64,000 nucleotides of DNA from Antedon mediterranea (taxonomy: Eukaryota; Echinodermata; Crinoidea; Comatulida; Antedonidae): assembly GCF_964355755.1 (NCBI RefSeq), contig NC_092672.1, forward strand, positions 33,662,501 through 33,726,500, read 5' to 3'. Below are positions 22,053 to 33,050 of the stretch, one piece after another. Position 1 is the first letter of the stretch, and every line of letters starts with the position of its first letter. The position numbers and the translations under genes were made by a program. The notes under the pieces were generated by a model. That model was not told the origin of the DNA. It searched no databases and saw only the letters and a list, made by a program, of their open reading frames with translations.

Positions 22053-23983
22053 ATGTTGCAGCTGAAAAAAGATGATCCTGCCACATGGGCGATATTCTGC
22101 AATGGGGATCATACCATCAGATATAACGAAAAACAGTGGACAGGTGTATGGAGTGACATAGCAATTGAACAGACCCTTATGAGACATTCAAAATCACAGG
22201 GCGGTTTGTCTATGGGCCGGATGAGGGGTACTTCAACTACAAGCGGAGCAACATACCTGCCTTGGGCACTGACTTTGAATCATGTTTCTGAGATCCATCA
22301 CCTACTAGAAGACAAAGGAAACACTCCAAACCTGCCACACAAAGAATGCTCACAAAGTGCAATGAAAATTGACACATCTACCTTCGGTCAAGTACTCAAT
22401 TGGTTCAATGAACGTTCTCCATTTGAAGATCCACAGAATAGTAAAATCATCGTTTCACTGTCGACAGGTTTATCCACTGAATTCGTCAACGAAGTAAATT
22501 GTGACAATGGCTACAATATAGGTCTCACCATACAGAAACAAGTAGATGCTAAACCTCTGAATCACAGAATGTCTACACGAAACATTAAACCATTATCATG
22601 TCTACAAAAATGTTTACAAGACTTGTCTTTCTCAGAGAACGTGATAACTTTTCACTACGTGAAACATTAAAATATGAACTGACACCTCTACCAACATCCC
22701 TGTATGATACCTCTGAATTTTTACAGAAGCCTGACAAGGCGTCACTTGGGAACTATCTCAAAACCATATCTGAGTCAGCCAGTCTTCAAACATCAACAAT
22801 CCAACCCAGTGTGTACGTTATAGATGGAGGATGGTTGATACATCAGATTCCATGGACTCCAAATTCAAAATTCCTAGATATAATTAAATCCTACAGTAAT
22901 TATATCAAAAAGAATTTCCAGGCAGGAACAGTAGAAGTCATTTTTGACACTTACACACATGCATCAATAAAAGACCGTGAACACAAACGCAGAACAAAGA
23001 TTAAATGTGCAAATTATAAGGTGTCAACAAACCAAAGATGTATTGTCCAAAAGACACAGTTTCTTTCAAATTTGAAAAATAAGCAAGAACTAATTAACTT
23101 ATTAGGATCGACTTTAGCCGAGGATGGAGTTAATGTTTACCATGCTTATTCAGCAGATGCTGACATGCTCATAGTTGAACGTGCAATACAATCAACCGAA
23201 CTAAGTTCCAATATAGTGGTTGTAGCAGAGGACACGGACATTTTGGTTATGCTGGTTCACTGGAATAAGGGAAATAACATCTATCTTAAAACAAAATTAA
23301 CTATGTATAATGTGTTAGAAATACAAGAGAAACTACCTAAGACTGTTCTTAAGTATATATTATTAATTCATGCATTCAGTGGATGTGATAGTACATCTTC
23401 TGTGTTTGGCAAGGGAAAAGTTAAACTAGCATCAAAGCTTGAAAAAATCAGTAATCTAGAGAAAATTGATGTATTTTATTCAGACACCCCCACAAATGAG
23501 GGGATACACGAAGCAGGCATCTCATTGATGCAACTAATGTATGGTGCTGATGAAGACATGACAACATTAAGAGTACGTATGTACTCCAAAATGGTAGCGA
23601 AGGGTAGCTTAACAATTGAGCGTCTACCTCCAACTGAAGGTGCCATCCTACAGCACTCATTGAGGGTATGGTTTCAAGTACTGGACTGGAGGAAATTAGC
23701 ACATCATGAAATTGATGCCACCAAATACGGTTGGAAAAACATCAATGGTGAACTAACACCAGTCCCAACATTAGACGAATATGCTCCTATGTCACTCTTA
23801 AAGTTTATCTGTTGTAACTGTAAATCTGGAAATGGTAATGAGATGTGTAAAACGAATAGATGTAATTGTAGAAAGAGTAAACTTAAATGCTTAAGTGCAT
23901 GTGGGTCATGTATGGGCAAATGTGAAAATGGCTCATGTAACTTTTCATTCATTTTTCTGATGAAGACACCTAGACTTTACTGA
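22053..23983 (+). pseudogene. FEN/PIN-like nuclease-domain gene of a DNA transposon, frameshifted
   Basis: Two overlapping frames, 22053-22670 and 22598-23983, read as one protein broken by a single-base frame change near 22590; an unannotated intron cannot be excluded. The first part (205 residues, ATWAIFCNGDHTIRYNEK onward) looks like the N-terminal region of this invertebrate family. The second (461 residues) has the FEN/PIN-like signature: YVIDGGWLIHQ, VEVIFDTYTHASIKDREHKR, SADADMLIVERAI, VVVAEDTDILVML, then HAFSGCDSTSSVFGKGK, with acidic residues placed as in metal-dependent 5' nucleases. The C-terminus is Cys-rich (CCNCKSG, CKTNRCNCRKSKLKC, CGSCMGKC), like a CXC-type zinc-binding module. 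It sits centrally between long inverted repeats, so it is a transposon gene. Function in transposition is inferred. Confidence 0.75.
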
Positions 23984-24410
23984 CACAGTAATAATCTGGC
24001 TAGTCTCAACAACAAAAAAATCATCAGCTTTCGTCTAAGTGACGGTGTATGTTTTAAAGAAAGTTGATTATTTGGTAAAAATAATATCATTGCACGTCTA
24101 TAATTACATGTAGATTTTAAACTATTACCAATAATAAGGAATCTTTAGTAAGTAAACGACTGGGAGCAATATCCAAGTTTCGGTGTTATTACATGATGAA
24201 TAATCCCCTCCCCCACCCTCAAAAACATTTAAAATGTGATTTTTTTTCTCAAGTTTGGTGCTCTTTTCACATATTAGTTAATAAAACCATACTTCTCGTC
24301 ACAATTGTACATAATGCTCCATTATACCAAATAGGAACATACATGTTCTTAACAATTTGAGACCAATATGAAGATTATGCGACCAGTAGTTCTTGAGATA
24401 TAATAAGCTG

Positions 24411-24423
24411 AGGTCAAAGGTCA
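24411..24423 (+). promoter_or_regulatory. Perfect DR1 nuclear-receptor-type motif in right inner inverted repeat
   Basis: AGGTCAAAGGTCA, the mirror of the motif at 20299-20311, is kept perfect although the surrounding arms have diverged. Confidence 0.35.
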
Positions 24424-24993
24424 AAACGTCAGAAATATAATTTCTGGTCACTTTTGTACAAAATGTTTCATTATGAAGAATAGGAATATGTATCTTCTAA
24501 ACAATTTAAGACCAAAACCAAGTCTCCATGATTAATGGTTACCAAGATACAAGCATGTCAAGTTGTAAGCGGCCATTTTGAAAATGGCGCCAAAAAAAAG
24601 TTTCCCATGGGCCAAATCCTTAGAACTTTTTTTTGGTGGTATTTTAGATTCATATAAAGGTTTTCCCATAAAAATCGCTTTGTAAATAATTTTTTCTAGG
24701 TTTGGTGCTGATTTTACGCGACGCGAGATTTATCGAAACTCCTGAGTCAAATATAATTGTTTTAACTGCTGAGGATAATAAATAATATATTTAATTTTAA
24801 CATAACAGGAAAGCCTAGATACTTCCAGTGCGAATAACAAATATTATATAACACCTATATAAATTCCTGTCATTTGATTGGACGAATGTGGGTCACATGG
24901 CGTGCAATAGTACGCACTATTCAACGATCGTTAAATAGTACTTTTTGAAACATTTTTGTGTACGAAAAAAAAACGTCTAGATGTTATATAAAA

Positions 24994-25153
24994 CAAATAA
25001 TGAATGTTTTGTATTCGTGTAATGGTACAAATAATGGCACTTGGTGAATGATGAAAGGTTATATCAACTCGGCTTTGCCTCGTTGATATAACCTTTCATC
25101 ATTCACCTCGTGCCATTATTTGTACCATTGCACTCATAAACATTCATTATTTG
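24994..25153. repeat. Long near-perfect hairpin (about 73-bp arms)
   Basis: The left arm, 'caaataatgaatgttttgta' ... 'gaaaggttatatcaac' (24994-25068), is the reverse complement, with few mismatches, of 25082-25153. The 13-base loop region 'tcggctttgcctc' is itself partly self-complementary. Probably a snap-back MITE inserted into the right part of the FEN-like element. Confidence 0.88.
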
Positions 25154-26184
25154 TATATTAATGTACAGTATATAGTATGCGTATTTTCAAATGCTGCAAG
25201 ACATGAGACTCGAAATAGGCTAGGCCTAGGCCTAGTGGCAGCGCAGTGCATACCTAGCTAGAGCTAGGGTTGGTGGGACGGTTTAGTTAGCTAGATGCTG
25301 GGTTAGTGTACGATGCTACGCGCGCGGTAACGATGGAGGATATGGATGGCCTGATAGTGGGTAGTGTAAACTTACTCTAATATACTGCTGCATTTTACTT
25401 TAGTTAGGCCGCTAGTGAGTTAGTATCCTAGAAAAGTCTTTCTAGGCCTAGGCATCTAAGCCAAATGGGTCAAATAAACAACTATATTTAATCTGCTTCT
25501 TTGTTATCAGGAACAATATCGGAATTATTTTATTTTCTGTACCACCGATCGCACCATCATATCACTCTGAAAACATTTTGTAAAATCATGAGCTCGCAAA
25601 GCAGAGACAAAACATCCTTTTGCATATGCATGAGACTCTGTGACGACACGCTTTAAGGTGACGTCATTTTACTTTAGCTGCATGCGAAGAAGTAGTCACC
25701 ACACATTCAGTATCAAATGGGAGCTATATTCGGACCATCAAAATGAAGACATGAACATGCTCATGGACATTGATTATTAACAACTTAGGAAGTTTTAAAG
25801 GAAGGTGTGATTGGATATTGAGGGAGAGCGTCATTTCGACAATCGAGCATTCTCTATTATACTCTCTAGTATCAAGTAGTGGAAACATGTTTTTTTTCCT
25901 TCGTAATTGATAGTGTTTTAGAGTAAAGTTTAAAGGGATCAGTGCTTATCAATTCAGTTACAGTATTATTTGTTTACATTTTCTGCAAAGTAGATGTGTT
26001 AATGTAATTCACTTCCATGATTTCCTCTAAAAGTTTTCTTTTGTATGAAGTGTAGAAACATTTCTTGAATTTGCGTTTTATTAATGTGTATCATTTTCAT
26101 TTAGTTTTGTAGAACTTTTGTGAACCACTTTGGAAATCAATATATTTGTATTAATAAAGATTAAGTAAAATTAAGTAACCATAG

Positions 26185-27235
26185 CAAAATTATAGTATTG
26201 TGTTCCTGGGGTATCATTTTGGGTAGGCCTATATGGAACACAATGCATATATGATGAATAAACCACTGTAATAAGCAATGAGGCCGTTTTCATATGTTAA
26301 AGCATTGTGTTCCGTGGTATCATTTTGGGTATATGGAACAAATGCATTATATATAATGAATAAACCACAATACGAGGCCGTTTTCCTATGTTAAAGCATT
26401 GTGTTCCTGGGGTATCATTTTGGGTATATGGAACACAATGCATTATATATGATGAATAAACCACTGTAATATGAGGCCGTTTTCCTATGTTAAAGTTTTG
26501 TGTTCCTGGGGTATCATTTTGGGTATATGGAACACAATGCATTATATAATGAATAAACCACTGTAAGCAATGAGGCCGTTTTGCTATGTTATAGCATTGT
26601 GTTCCTGTGGTATCATTTTGGGTATATGGAACACAATGCATTATATATGATGAATAAACCACTGTAATAATGAGGCCGTTTTCCTATGTTAAAGCATTGT
26701 GTTCCTGTGGTATCATTTTGGGTATATGGAACACAATGCATTATAATAATGAATAAACCACTGTAATAAGCAATGAGGCCGTTTTGCTATGTCATAGCAT
26801 TGTGTTCCTGGGGTATCATTTTGTGTATATGGAACACAATGCATTATATATGATGAATAAACCACTGTAATAAGCAATTAGGCCGTTTTCCTATGTTAAA
26901 GTATTGTGTTCCTGGGGTATCATTTTGGGTATATGGAACTGTCAATGCATTATATATGATGAATAAACCACTGTAATATGAGGCCGTTTTCCTATGTTGA
27001 AGTATTGTGTTCCTGGGGTATCATTTTGGGTATATGGAACACAATGCATTATATATGATGAATAAACCACTGTAATATGAGGCCGTTTTCCTATGTTAAA
27101 GCATTGTGTTCCTGAGGTATCATTTTGGGTATTATATATGATGAATAAACCACTGTAATATGAGGCCGTTTTCCTATGTTGAAGCATTGTGTTCCTGGGG
27201 TATTATGTTGGGTATGTAGAACACAATGCATTTGA
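26185..27235. repeat. Satellite with a roughly 100-bp unit and internal stem
   Basis: 'gaggccgttt' recurs at 26281, 26376, 26475, 26574, 26673, 26777, 26881, 26982, 27080 and 27163. Each unit has 'cattgtgttcc' and 'ggaacacaatg' flanking 'ggtatcattttgggtatat', a 10-11 bp stem. One more unit lies beyond the LINE at 32730-32826. Minus-strand frames through it are repeat artefacts. Confidence 0.93.
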
Positions 27236-27481
27236 GGGCGCTGATCAAGCTGCAGCCATCACGTTTTTCTTGTTCGCTCTTCGCTTTCTTCTTTTTTTGT
27301 GTGTGTTTTTTGTTCGTAGCCCCTTTTTTGATGTAATTTGATGATTTTTGATGTTAGTAACTGTTCCCGATTGTGCTGTCTCGTTTTTATAGTCTTGTGA
27401 ACTGTTTTTTACGTGTTATATACTCTCCGACCAACAATCTGCAACATAGGCTAGGCTACCCCGCTTCCGTTGGCCGCTACA

Positions 27482-28034
27482 ATGTGCAAGCAGAATTCCA
27501 CCGGCACTCGCTATGATGAGTTAACAACATCCGGAAGCGTGATCAGAGCTAGGCATAGGCCTAGAGGAAGGAGAGCAGGGCGGAAAGTACGGCGCATGAT
27601 TCCAGTCATATTCAATGTTTTCCCGATTGAATCTAAACGGCCTCACATCATTTATAGAACCCCTGTGAGAACTGTCATTCATATCGCTACTTCAACAAAG
27701 CAGGATAACAATAGGCTAACGATAGAGAAGAATATTAAGCAACAACATTTGCCTAATTTTTTAGTAACGAACGCCCAATCGCTGATCAATAAGCGTGATG
27801 AATTTCATCTGTTGATGAATAAGGAATCAGTTAATGTTGGTATAATTACTGAGAGCTGGTTTTCTACCACCCACCATCAAGACCAACTGGACATACCTGG
27901 TTATGCCTTATTCTCCAAATGTCGTGAAGACCGACGTGGGGGTGGAGTAGCAATCTACAGCAAAGATGGCCTCAATGCTCAAGAACTTAAGGTTGCAGCC
28001 CCCCCTGAGTTGGAGATTCTTTGGATCAAACTAA
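27482..28034 (+). pseudogene. LINE polyprotein part 1: N-terminus and AP-endonuclease start
   Basis: Starts at ATG 27482 with a basic N-terminal region (RARHRPRGRRAGRKVRR), then endonuclease-domain motifs: NFLVTNAQSLINKRDEF, VGIITESWFS and GYALFSKCREDRRGGGVAIY. It stops being LINE sequence at 28034, where an inverted-repeat element interrupts it after 'EILWIKL'. Confidence 0.85.
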
Positions 28035-28849
28035 AGCCCCTTTCTCACAGATGTGCCTGCAATATACCGGTACAGTGCTGGCGTCGTGCCGGTATCGTTA
28101 CCGGCATATACCCATTCTCATCGGACTATCGTGCCGGAAATATAACCGGTATATACCGGCTTTCTGTGAGAAAGGAGTCGGGCATATTCGGCCAATAAAA
28201 AGTCTCTGACAAAATAATTATTGAGGGCGTCCTTTATTGTTATTATTTTTGTCTAGCGATGATATGGCGGCGAATGTTAAGTTACAGATTATTATTTTCC
28301 TTTATAGCATATTTATGCAATAAATACAGTATATTGTGCATATATTATACAGGTATAGCAATTAATTTGCCGTCATCGGCAATCTGTAAAACACCTTAGA
28401 AGGCTGTAGGCCTACAATTTACAAGGCGACGAAAGGTCAGGCACCAACAAACAAAGAGCTATGGCTGGCCTGAGCCTAGCGGCCTATATAGATTATGCTA
28501 CAAATTTCTTCTTGTCCCCTTATTTTAAGCAGCTCTCTTATCTCATTATCCCTCCAGTTCGACATTACTATTGTTAATTGAATTGAATATGCGCCAAAGT
28601 GATACACTTGACTGCGCAAGGTGTCAAAGCCTCGACGGGGAACCCCGGAATATAACGGCAATACGTTCTCACAGAATGCCCGTCTGGCATTGCGGGGAAT
28701 ATCCCTAGAATATTACTAGGTCTAAAGCAGGTCATGTCGATGCCGGCATGATGCCAAGACGACCCGTTCTCACAGAAAACCATACCGGCATGGTAATGGT
28801 ATATTCCCGCAATATTCCTGGCACACAACTCTGTGAGAAAGGGGCTTAA
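28035..28849. mobile_element. 815-bp inverted-repeat element inside the LINE
   Basis: The termini are 'aagcccctttctcacagatg' on the left and 'tctgtgagaaaggggctta' on the right, at about 28035 and 28849. Beyond them, subterminal 'gcaatataccgg'-type words recur inverted (ccgcaatattcc). TA lies at both edges. It has no transposase. A GC-rich 'ccggcat/ccggtat' word is scattered through both arms. Confidence 0.85.
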
Positions 28850-29413
28850 GAGGCACCAGACTACCTAGAGGACTATCGCAAATTGTAGTGTGTGGTATAT
28901 ATATAGTCACAGATTCACCACATCAACAGTTATTGAAAGAACATCTAATCAACACAATTGATGAAATTCGCACACGGTCCCCAGATACCGGATTTTGCAT
29001 AGCTGGTGATTTCAACCGTATGGTAATTGGTGACATTCTTAAAGGCAACGATTTTCGTCAAATTGTTAAATTTAACACGCGTAATAATGCTGTTCTTGAT
29101 CTAATCATTACAAATATGGATGACACGTTTTATACAGCACCATCTGCATTAGCGCCTATTGGTATGAGCGATCATGTGTGTGTACTATGGAAACCAAAGA
29201 TCAGACCGCGACTCAACTCTACAAAGAACATAGTGGTTCGTCCATTTTATGAATCAAGAAAATGTGAGTTTGGAAGATGGTTATTAACACAGGATTGGCT
29301 TGAGGTGATCAATAGCGCTTCTACTCAAGACAAAATGGACGCTCTTTATAACATTTTGAACAGTGCAATAGATAAGTATTTTCCGACAAAAAAAGTAAAA
29401 ATACACTGTGCTG
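28850..29413 (+). pseudogene. LINE polyprotein part 2: AP-endonuclease C-terminal part
   Basis: Carries the endonuclease motifs CIAGDFNRM, LDLIITNMDD and the catalytic-type GMSDHVCVLW, then a linker to DKYFPTKKVKIHC. It is interrupted at 29414 by a hAT-like element. Upstream it continues the reading order of the 27482-28034 segment. Confidence 0.85.
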
Positions 29414-30723
29414 CAGGGGCGCAGCCAGTGGGGGGTCACGGGGGTCCTGACCCCCCTTTTTTTTTAGAAAAAATAAATAAAAACATGAGACAACAATACA
29501 GATCAAATCATCCTGGAGATACTGTGGAAGATTACTACCGAGCAGTATTACCAAATCAACTTCTTGATTACAAACCGAGTTAAAAACCCGTTTTTCTGCC
29601 GATAACAGGCCATGCTTTAAAATATTTGGCGTAGCACCCGAGTCTATAGTGAAGTGTAATGTTGAAGAAGTCTTCAAGGAACTTGAATTTGGTACGATGA
29701 TCTGCCAAGACACGAACATCTTCATTCCGAGCTTCAGTGATGGAAGCGACTGTGTAAAATTAGCGGATCCAGATGTGTTCCCGAATGTGCGTGCACTTCT
29801 TCTAATCGCGTAGGCCTATGCCCGTAACGTCTGAGTTTTTCGACTTTATGGAGAAAAAAACCTGTTTGGGAAATCACATGTCTTATGAGCAGCTTTTGGG
29901 ATTGTGCCTCATGAACATACACTTTAACATGAACATTAATACAGAGAATGTCATTCGCGAATTCTGTCTCCAAGCCAAGAAGAATGTATGTTCCAAACTT
30001 ATGTTTAAAGATGCATCACGCGATGTCAAGAGCGCCGTTATAGTAACTAACGTAAAATGTATGATAATAATTTAGAAGTTAGTTATTACAATTATGTATA
30101 AGCTATCACCTATACTATACATTCGAACAAAATAGGTATATTTTTAAACAAAATATTGTATGTACTGGGTATGATAAGCGTCTCACATAAACACGGAGCC
30201 AAGATAGCTTCTTGGACTTGCACAGTATGAACTCTAACCTTACGGTTCTCATTTAATAATATCACTCCCTCCATGCTATCATTCTAATTTCTTTTTTCAA
30301 ACTTTTGCATCTCTACGTTCATTTCATGCAACTTTTGTATTGGTGAAAAGGGAGGAATTCAAATAATTCCTCCTCTGAGTTTACAGCCTCTCTACACAAA
30401 TCAACAAACAAGCAAGAAAAAAAGTGTTTGTCTGTGGCAGCCTGGAATATAAAAATGTTCTGTAATGAAAATGAGAGTTGTTTTTTGTTTTCTTTGTTAC
30501 AGTTTTTTAGTGTTAACATTGTCATATTTGTGTGTGCGTAAACCGATTCAAATGATCTAGATTGCCCTAGACCGCCAAAGCTTCCAGGGGGCTTCGCCCC
30601 CTGGACCCCAACCGGGGGCCCTTGGCGGCCCCCTGGCCCCCAGCCCATGGTTGCTCGCTTCGCTCGCAAAATACTCACATATTGGTTGACCCCCCCTTTA
30701 ATCCTTTGCTGGCTGCGCCCCTG
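29414..30723. mobile_element. hAT-like element with transposase remnant inside the LINE
   Basis: It has perfect 15-bp ends CAGGGGCGCAGCCAG / CTGGCTGCGCCCCTG. TGCTG directly flanks both ends (29409-29413, 30724-30728), and CTGTGCTG is present at both junctions. At about 29590-30020 broken plus-strand frames read KTRFSADNRPCF-type and KTCLGNHMSYEQLLGLCLMN, then IHFNMNINTENVIREF. These resemble the C-terminal dimerisation region of hAT transposases. Frameshifts and stops make it inactive. Confidence 0.82.
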
Positions 30724-32542
30724 TGCTGATAGACCCTGGATAACTAATTGCATTAGAGACCTAATAGCTAAGAGGCAGACTGCTTTTGCTAGGGGGGACA
30801 CAACACTTTTTAAGAAGTTACGAAATAAAGTAAAACGAGAAATTGAATTGGCCAAAACTAAGTATTTTTCAACTAGAATAAGACACCTACGGCACAATGA
30901 CCCACGAAAATGGCACTCGCAAATTAAAGATTTAACATCATCTAAAATGGGTCGAGATCTAAATATTAATGTTACAGACATATCCGCCTCTGATCACATA
31001 GGTATCGCTAATGCAATTAATTCCCAGTTTGCTAGCATTAATAATGACATACCCCCACTAGACTATTGTATTTTACCGGCATATTTGCCATGTAACAGCC
31101 CTGCACCGCAAGTTAAAGAATGGGAGGTTTATAATAAGTTAAGAAAAACCAACCCGCATAAATTAGTAGGACCTGATAAAATACCACCCTTAATTCTTAA
31201 AGAGTTTGCCCTTGAGTTAAGTGAACCCCTCACTAATATTTTAAATTGCTCATTTAGGGAAGGAAGTCTCCCGACCCAATGGAAATCTGCTGTGACTGTT
31301 CCTATCCCCAAGGTACATCCACCAAAAATTGATAAGTTAAGACCTATCTCGTTAACATCTGCCTTTGCAAAAGTGGCAGAGCAATTTGTTTGTGAATGGG
31401 TGGTATCTGATATCCAGAATAAATTAGATGTAAGACAGTATGGCAATGTCAAAGGGGCATCAACTAGCCACTACTTAGTACGTCTAGTTCATGATATGTG
31501 TGCTGCAGCTGAGGAGGCTCATAACATAGGGACGGTTGTCCTTACGGACTTCACTAAGGCCTTTGATCGAATTGAACACAACACCTTAATCAATAAAATC
31601 ATCGACATTGGAGTCCGTAGGTCTATCGTCCCTTGGATTTGTAGCTTCCTCAGCTGCAGAGAACAATGTGTAAAATATAACAACTCCCTATCAAGTGCTA
31701 TCACGTTAAAAGCTGGTGTCCCCCAGGGGACTAAACTTGGTCCCATTGCATTTCAAATCATGATCAATGATGCTGTTAAGGGTGCTAAAACGAATGCTTT
31801 AAAATACGTTGATGACCTATCTGTTTATGAAAATCGTAAGATAACACAACCAGGTCACTTGCAGCATGATCTTAATGAGTTTCATGATTGGTGTAAAAGG
31901 AATATTATGGACCTGAACCCTGCTAAATGCCAGGCACTACAAATATGTTTTAGTAAAAGGAATATTCCTGAAAATAAAATTTATATCGGGGGTAACGAAC
32001 TAGCATTTGTCACTCATGCTAAAATACTTGGAGTCACGTTACAAAATAACTTAAAATGGGATAAGCATATTGGGGATATTGTCCTCAAGGCTAATAGGAA
32101 GCTTTTTATTTTAAGGAGTCTAAAGAAATTTGGCTTCAACCCTGATGAACTATGCTCTGTCTACTGCGGGTATATTAGACCCCTCCTTGAATATGCCGAT
32201 GTTGTATGGCACCCCGGCTTAACCAAATCGCTTAGCAACTCTATAGAATCTGTCCAACGCAGAGCATGCCGTACCATATTGGGAAGGGATTTTAGTTCGT
32301 ATGACAAAGCTCTAAAGGTCTGTAACATCTCATCCCTTACTGATAGGAGCATAGCTCACAGTCTCAAATTTGCCAAGGGAATATCTCAGACCGTTCATTC
32401 TGCCGATCTTTTACCGGTGACACGGTTTGGAAGTCATGGGAGGTTGCTCCGTAATAGTAATAACATTTCACAATTACCATCCAGAACCGCCCGTTTCAGT
32501 AACAGCCCAATCCCTTATTTTATCCGCCTGCTTAACGCCTGA
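30724..32542 (+). pseudogene. LINE polyprotein part 3: reverse transcriptase
   Basis: An open frame of about 600 residues contains the reverse-transcriptase blocks in order: KLVGPDKIPPLILKEF, WKSAVTVPIPKV, LRPISLTSAFAKVAEQ, VVLTDFTKAFDRIEHN, AGVPQGTKLGPIAFQIMIN and the catalytic YVDD (KYVDDLSVY). The thumb block KILGVTLQNNLKWDKH and the C-terminal YIRPLLEYADVVWHPGL, RRACRTILG follow. This is CR1/L2/Jockey-group style. The domain itself looks intact; the element is disabled by the upstream insertions. Confidence 0.9.
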
Positions 32543-32729
32543 TTTTCACTCATTTTTGTATAATTTATTATTTTGTATGTTTCTATTTTGTATATTTTTA
32601 TTGGTCTTGGTACATGCATGTAAAAGTTACCCACAATCTGGCCTTTGGCCACTAGTGGTAACTTGTGGCATGGTGGTGTCTAATGTTTTTTTGATGTTTT
32701 ATATGAAATAAAAGAATAATAATAATAAA

Positions 32730-32826
32730 GCATTATATATAATGAATAAACCACTGTAATATGAGGCCGTTTTCCTATGTTAAAGTATTGTGTTCCAGGG
32801 TATCATTTTGGGTATATGGAACACAA
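32730..32826. repeat. Orphan unit of the 100-bp satellite after the LINE
   Basis: 'cattatatataatgaataaa' through 'ggtatatggaacacaata' is one unit of the 26185-27235 satellite, resuming directly after the LINE tail. Confidence 0.93.
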
Positions 32827-32947
32827 TAGTTCTGCAAATGGCGATATTTCTGTATTTTTTCAATCAATTGCCTGCTTGCGAGTATTATATAAGGTAGATC
32901 TTTGGCTATGTTCGGCTTCGGGATGTTATACCACACTTAGGCCTATG

Positions 32948-33050
32948 CTAGGCTTAGGGGTCGTCGGTTTCGTGTTATGGGTCTTCCAATTCTAGGTCGT
33001 CCGATTCGAGGTCGCCCGGGTCGTCGGGGTCGTCCAATTCGAGGTCGTCG
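32948..33050. repeat. GGTCGTC short tandem repeat
   Basis: Variants of 'ggtcgtccgattcgaggtcg' repeat about five times with imperfect period. It is GC-rich against AT-rich surroundings, near the right terminus of the 13.8-kb insertion. Confidence 0.75.

Larger units (their letters stand above)
19873..25700. mobile_element. 5.8-kb DNA transposon carrying a FEN-like nuclease gene
   Basis: The outer ends are a perfect 43-bp inverted repeat (19873-19915 and 25658-25700; outermost GGTGACTACTTCTTCGC). It continues with mismatches for another 40 bp (gtcacagagt.tcatgcatat). A second, diverged inverted pair lies inside: about 19985-20470 against 24240-24735, sharing 'accaaacct.gaaaaaatta' and 'accaaaaaaaagttcta'. 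The only sizeable reading frames are the FEN-like gene at 22053-23983. The target duplication is not clear (at most 'AC'). Superfamily unassigned. Academ elements are known to carry XPG/FEN-like nucleases, but no helicase is visible here. Confidence 0.8.
27236..32729 (+). mobile_element. Near full-length LINE, split by two DNA elements
   Basis: A non-LTR retrotransposon inserted into the 100-bp satellite: array sequence ends at about 27235 and resumes at 32730. The 3' end has AATAAA (32707-32712) and an (AAT)n tail. Coding parts are 27482-28034 (N-terminus and start of the AP-endonuclease domain), 28850-29413 (rest of the endonuclease) and 30724-32542 (reverse transcriptase). Removing the two inserted elements would leave a continuous order of domains. 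Because the satellite resumes immediately, the insertion is sharply bounded. Confidence 0.9.

Noticed and set aside
26297-27187. Minus-strand frames with repeated 'HCVPYTQNDT' segments
   Set aside because: Product of the 100-bp satellite; frame changes follow unit-length changes.
26185-27235. CRISPR-like array
   Set aside because: Units are tandem without unique spacers and the genome is eukaryotic.
30319-30981. 220-residue minus-strand frame across the hAT/LINE junction
   Set aside because: It spans an insertion boundary and two unrelated elements; no domain.
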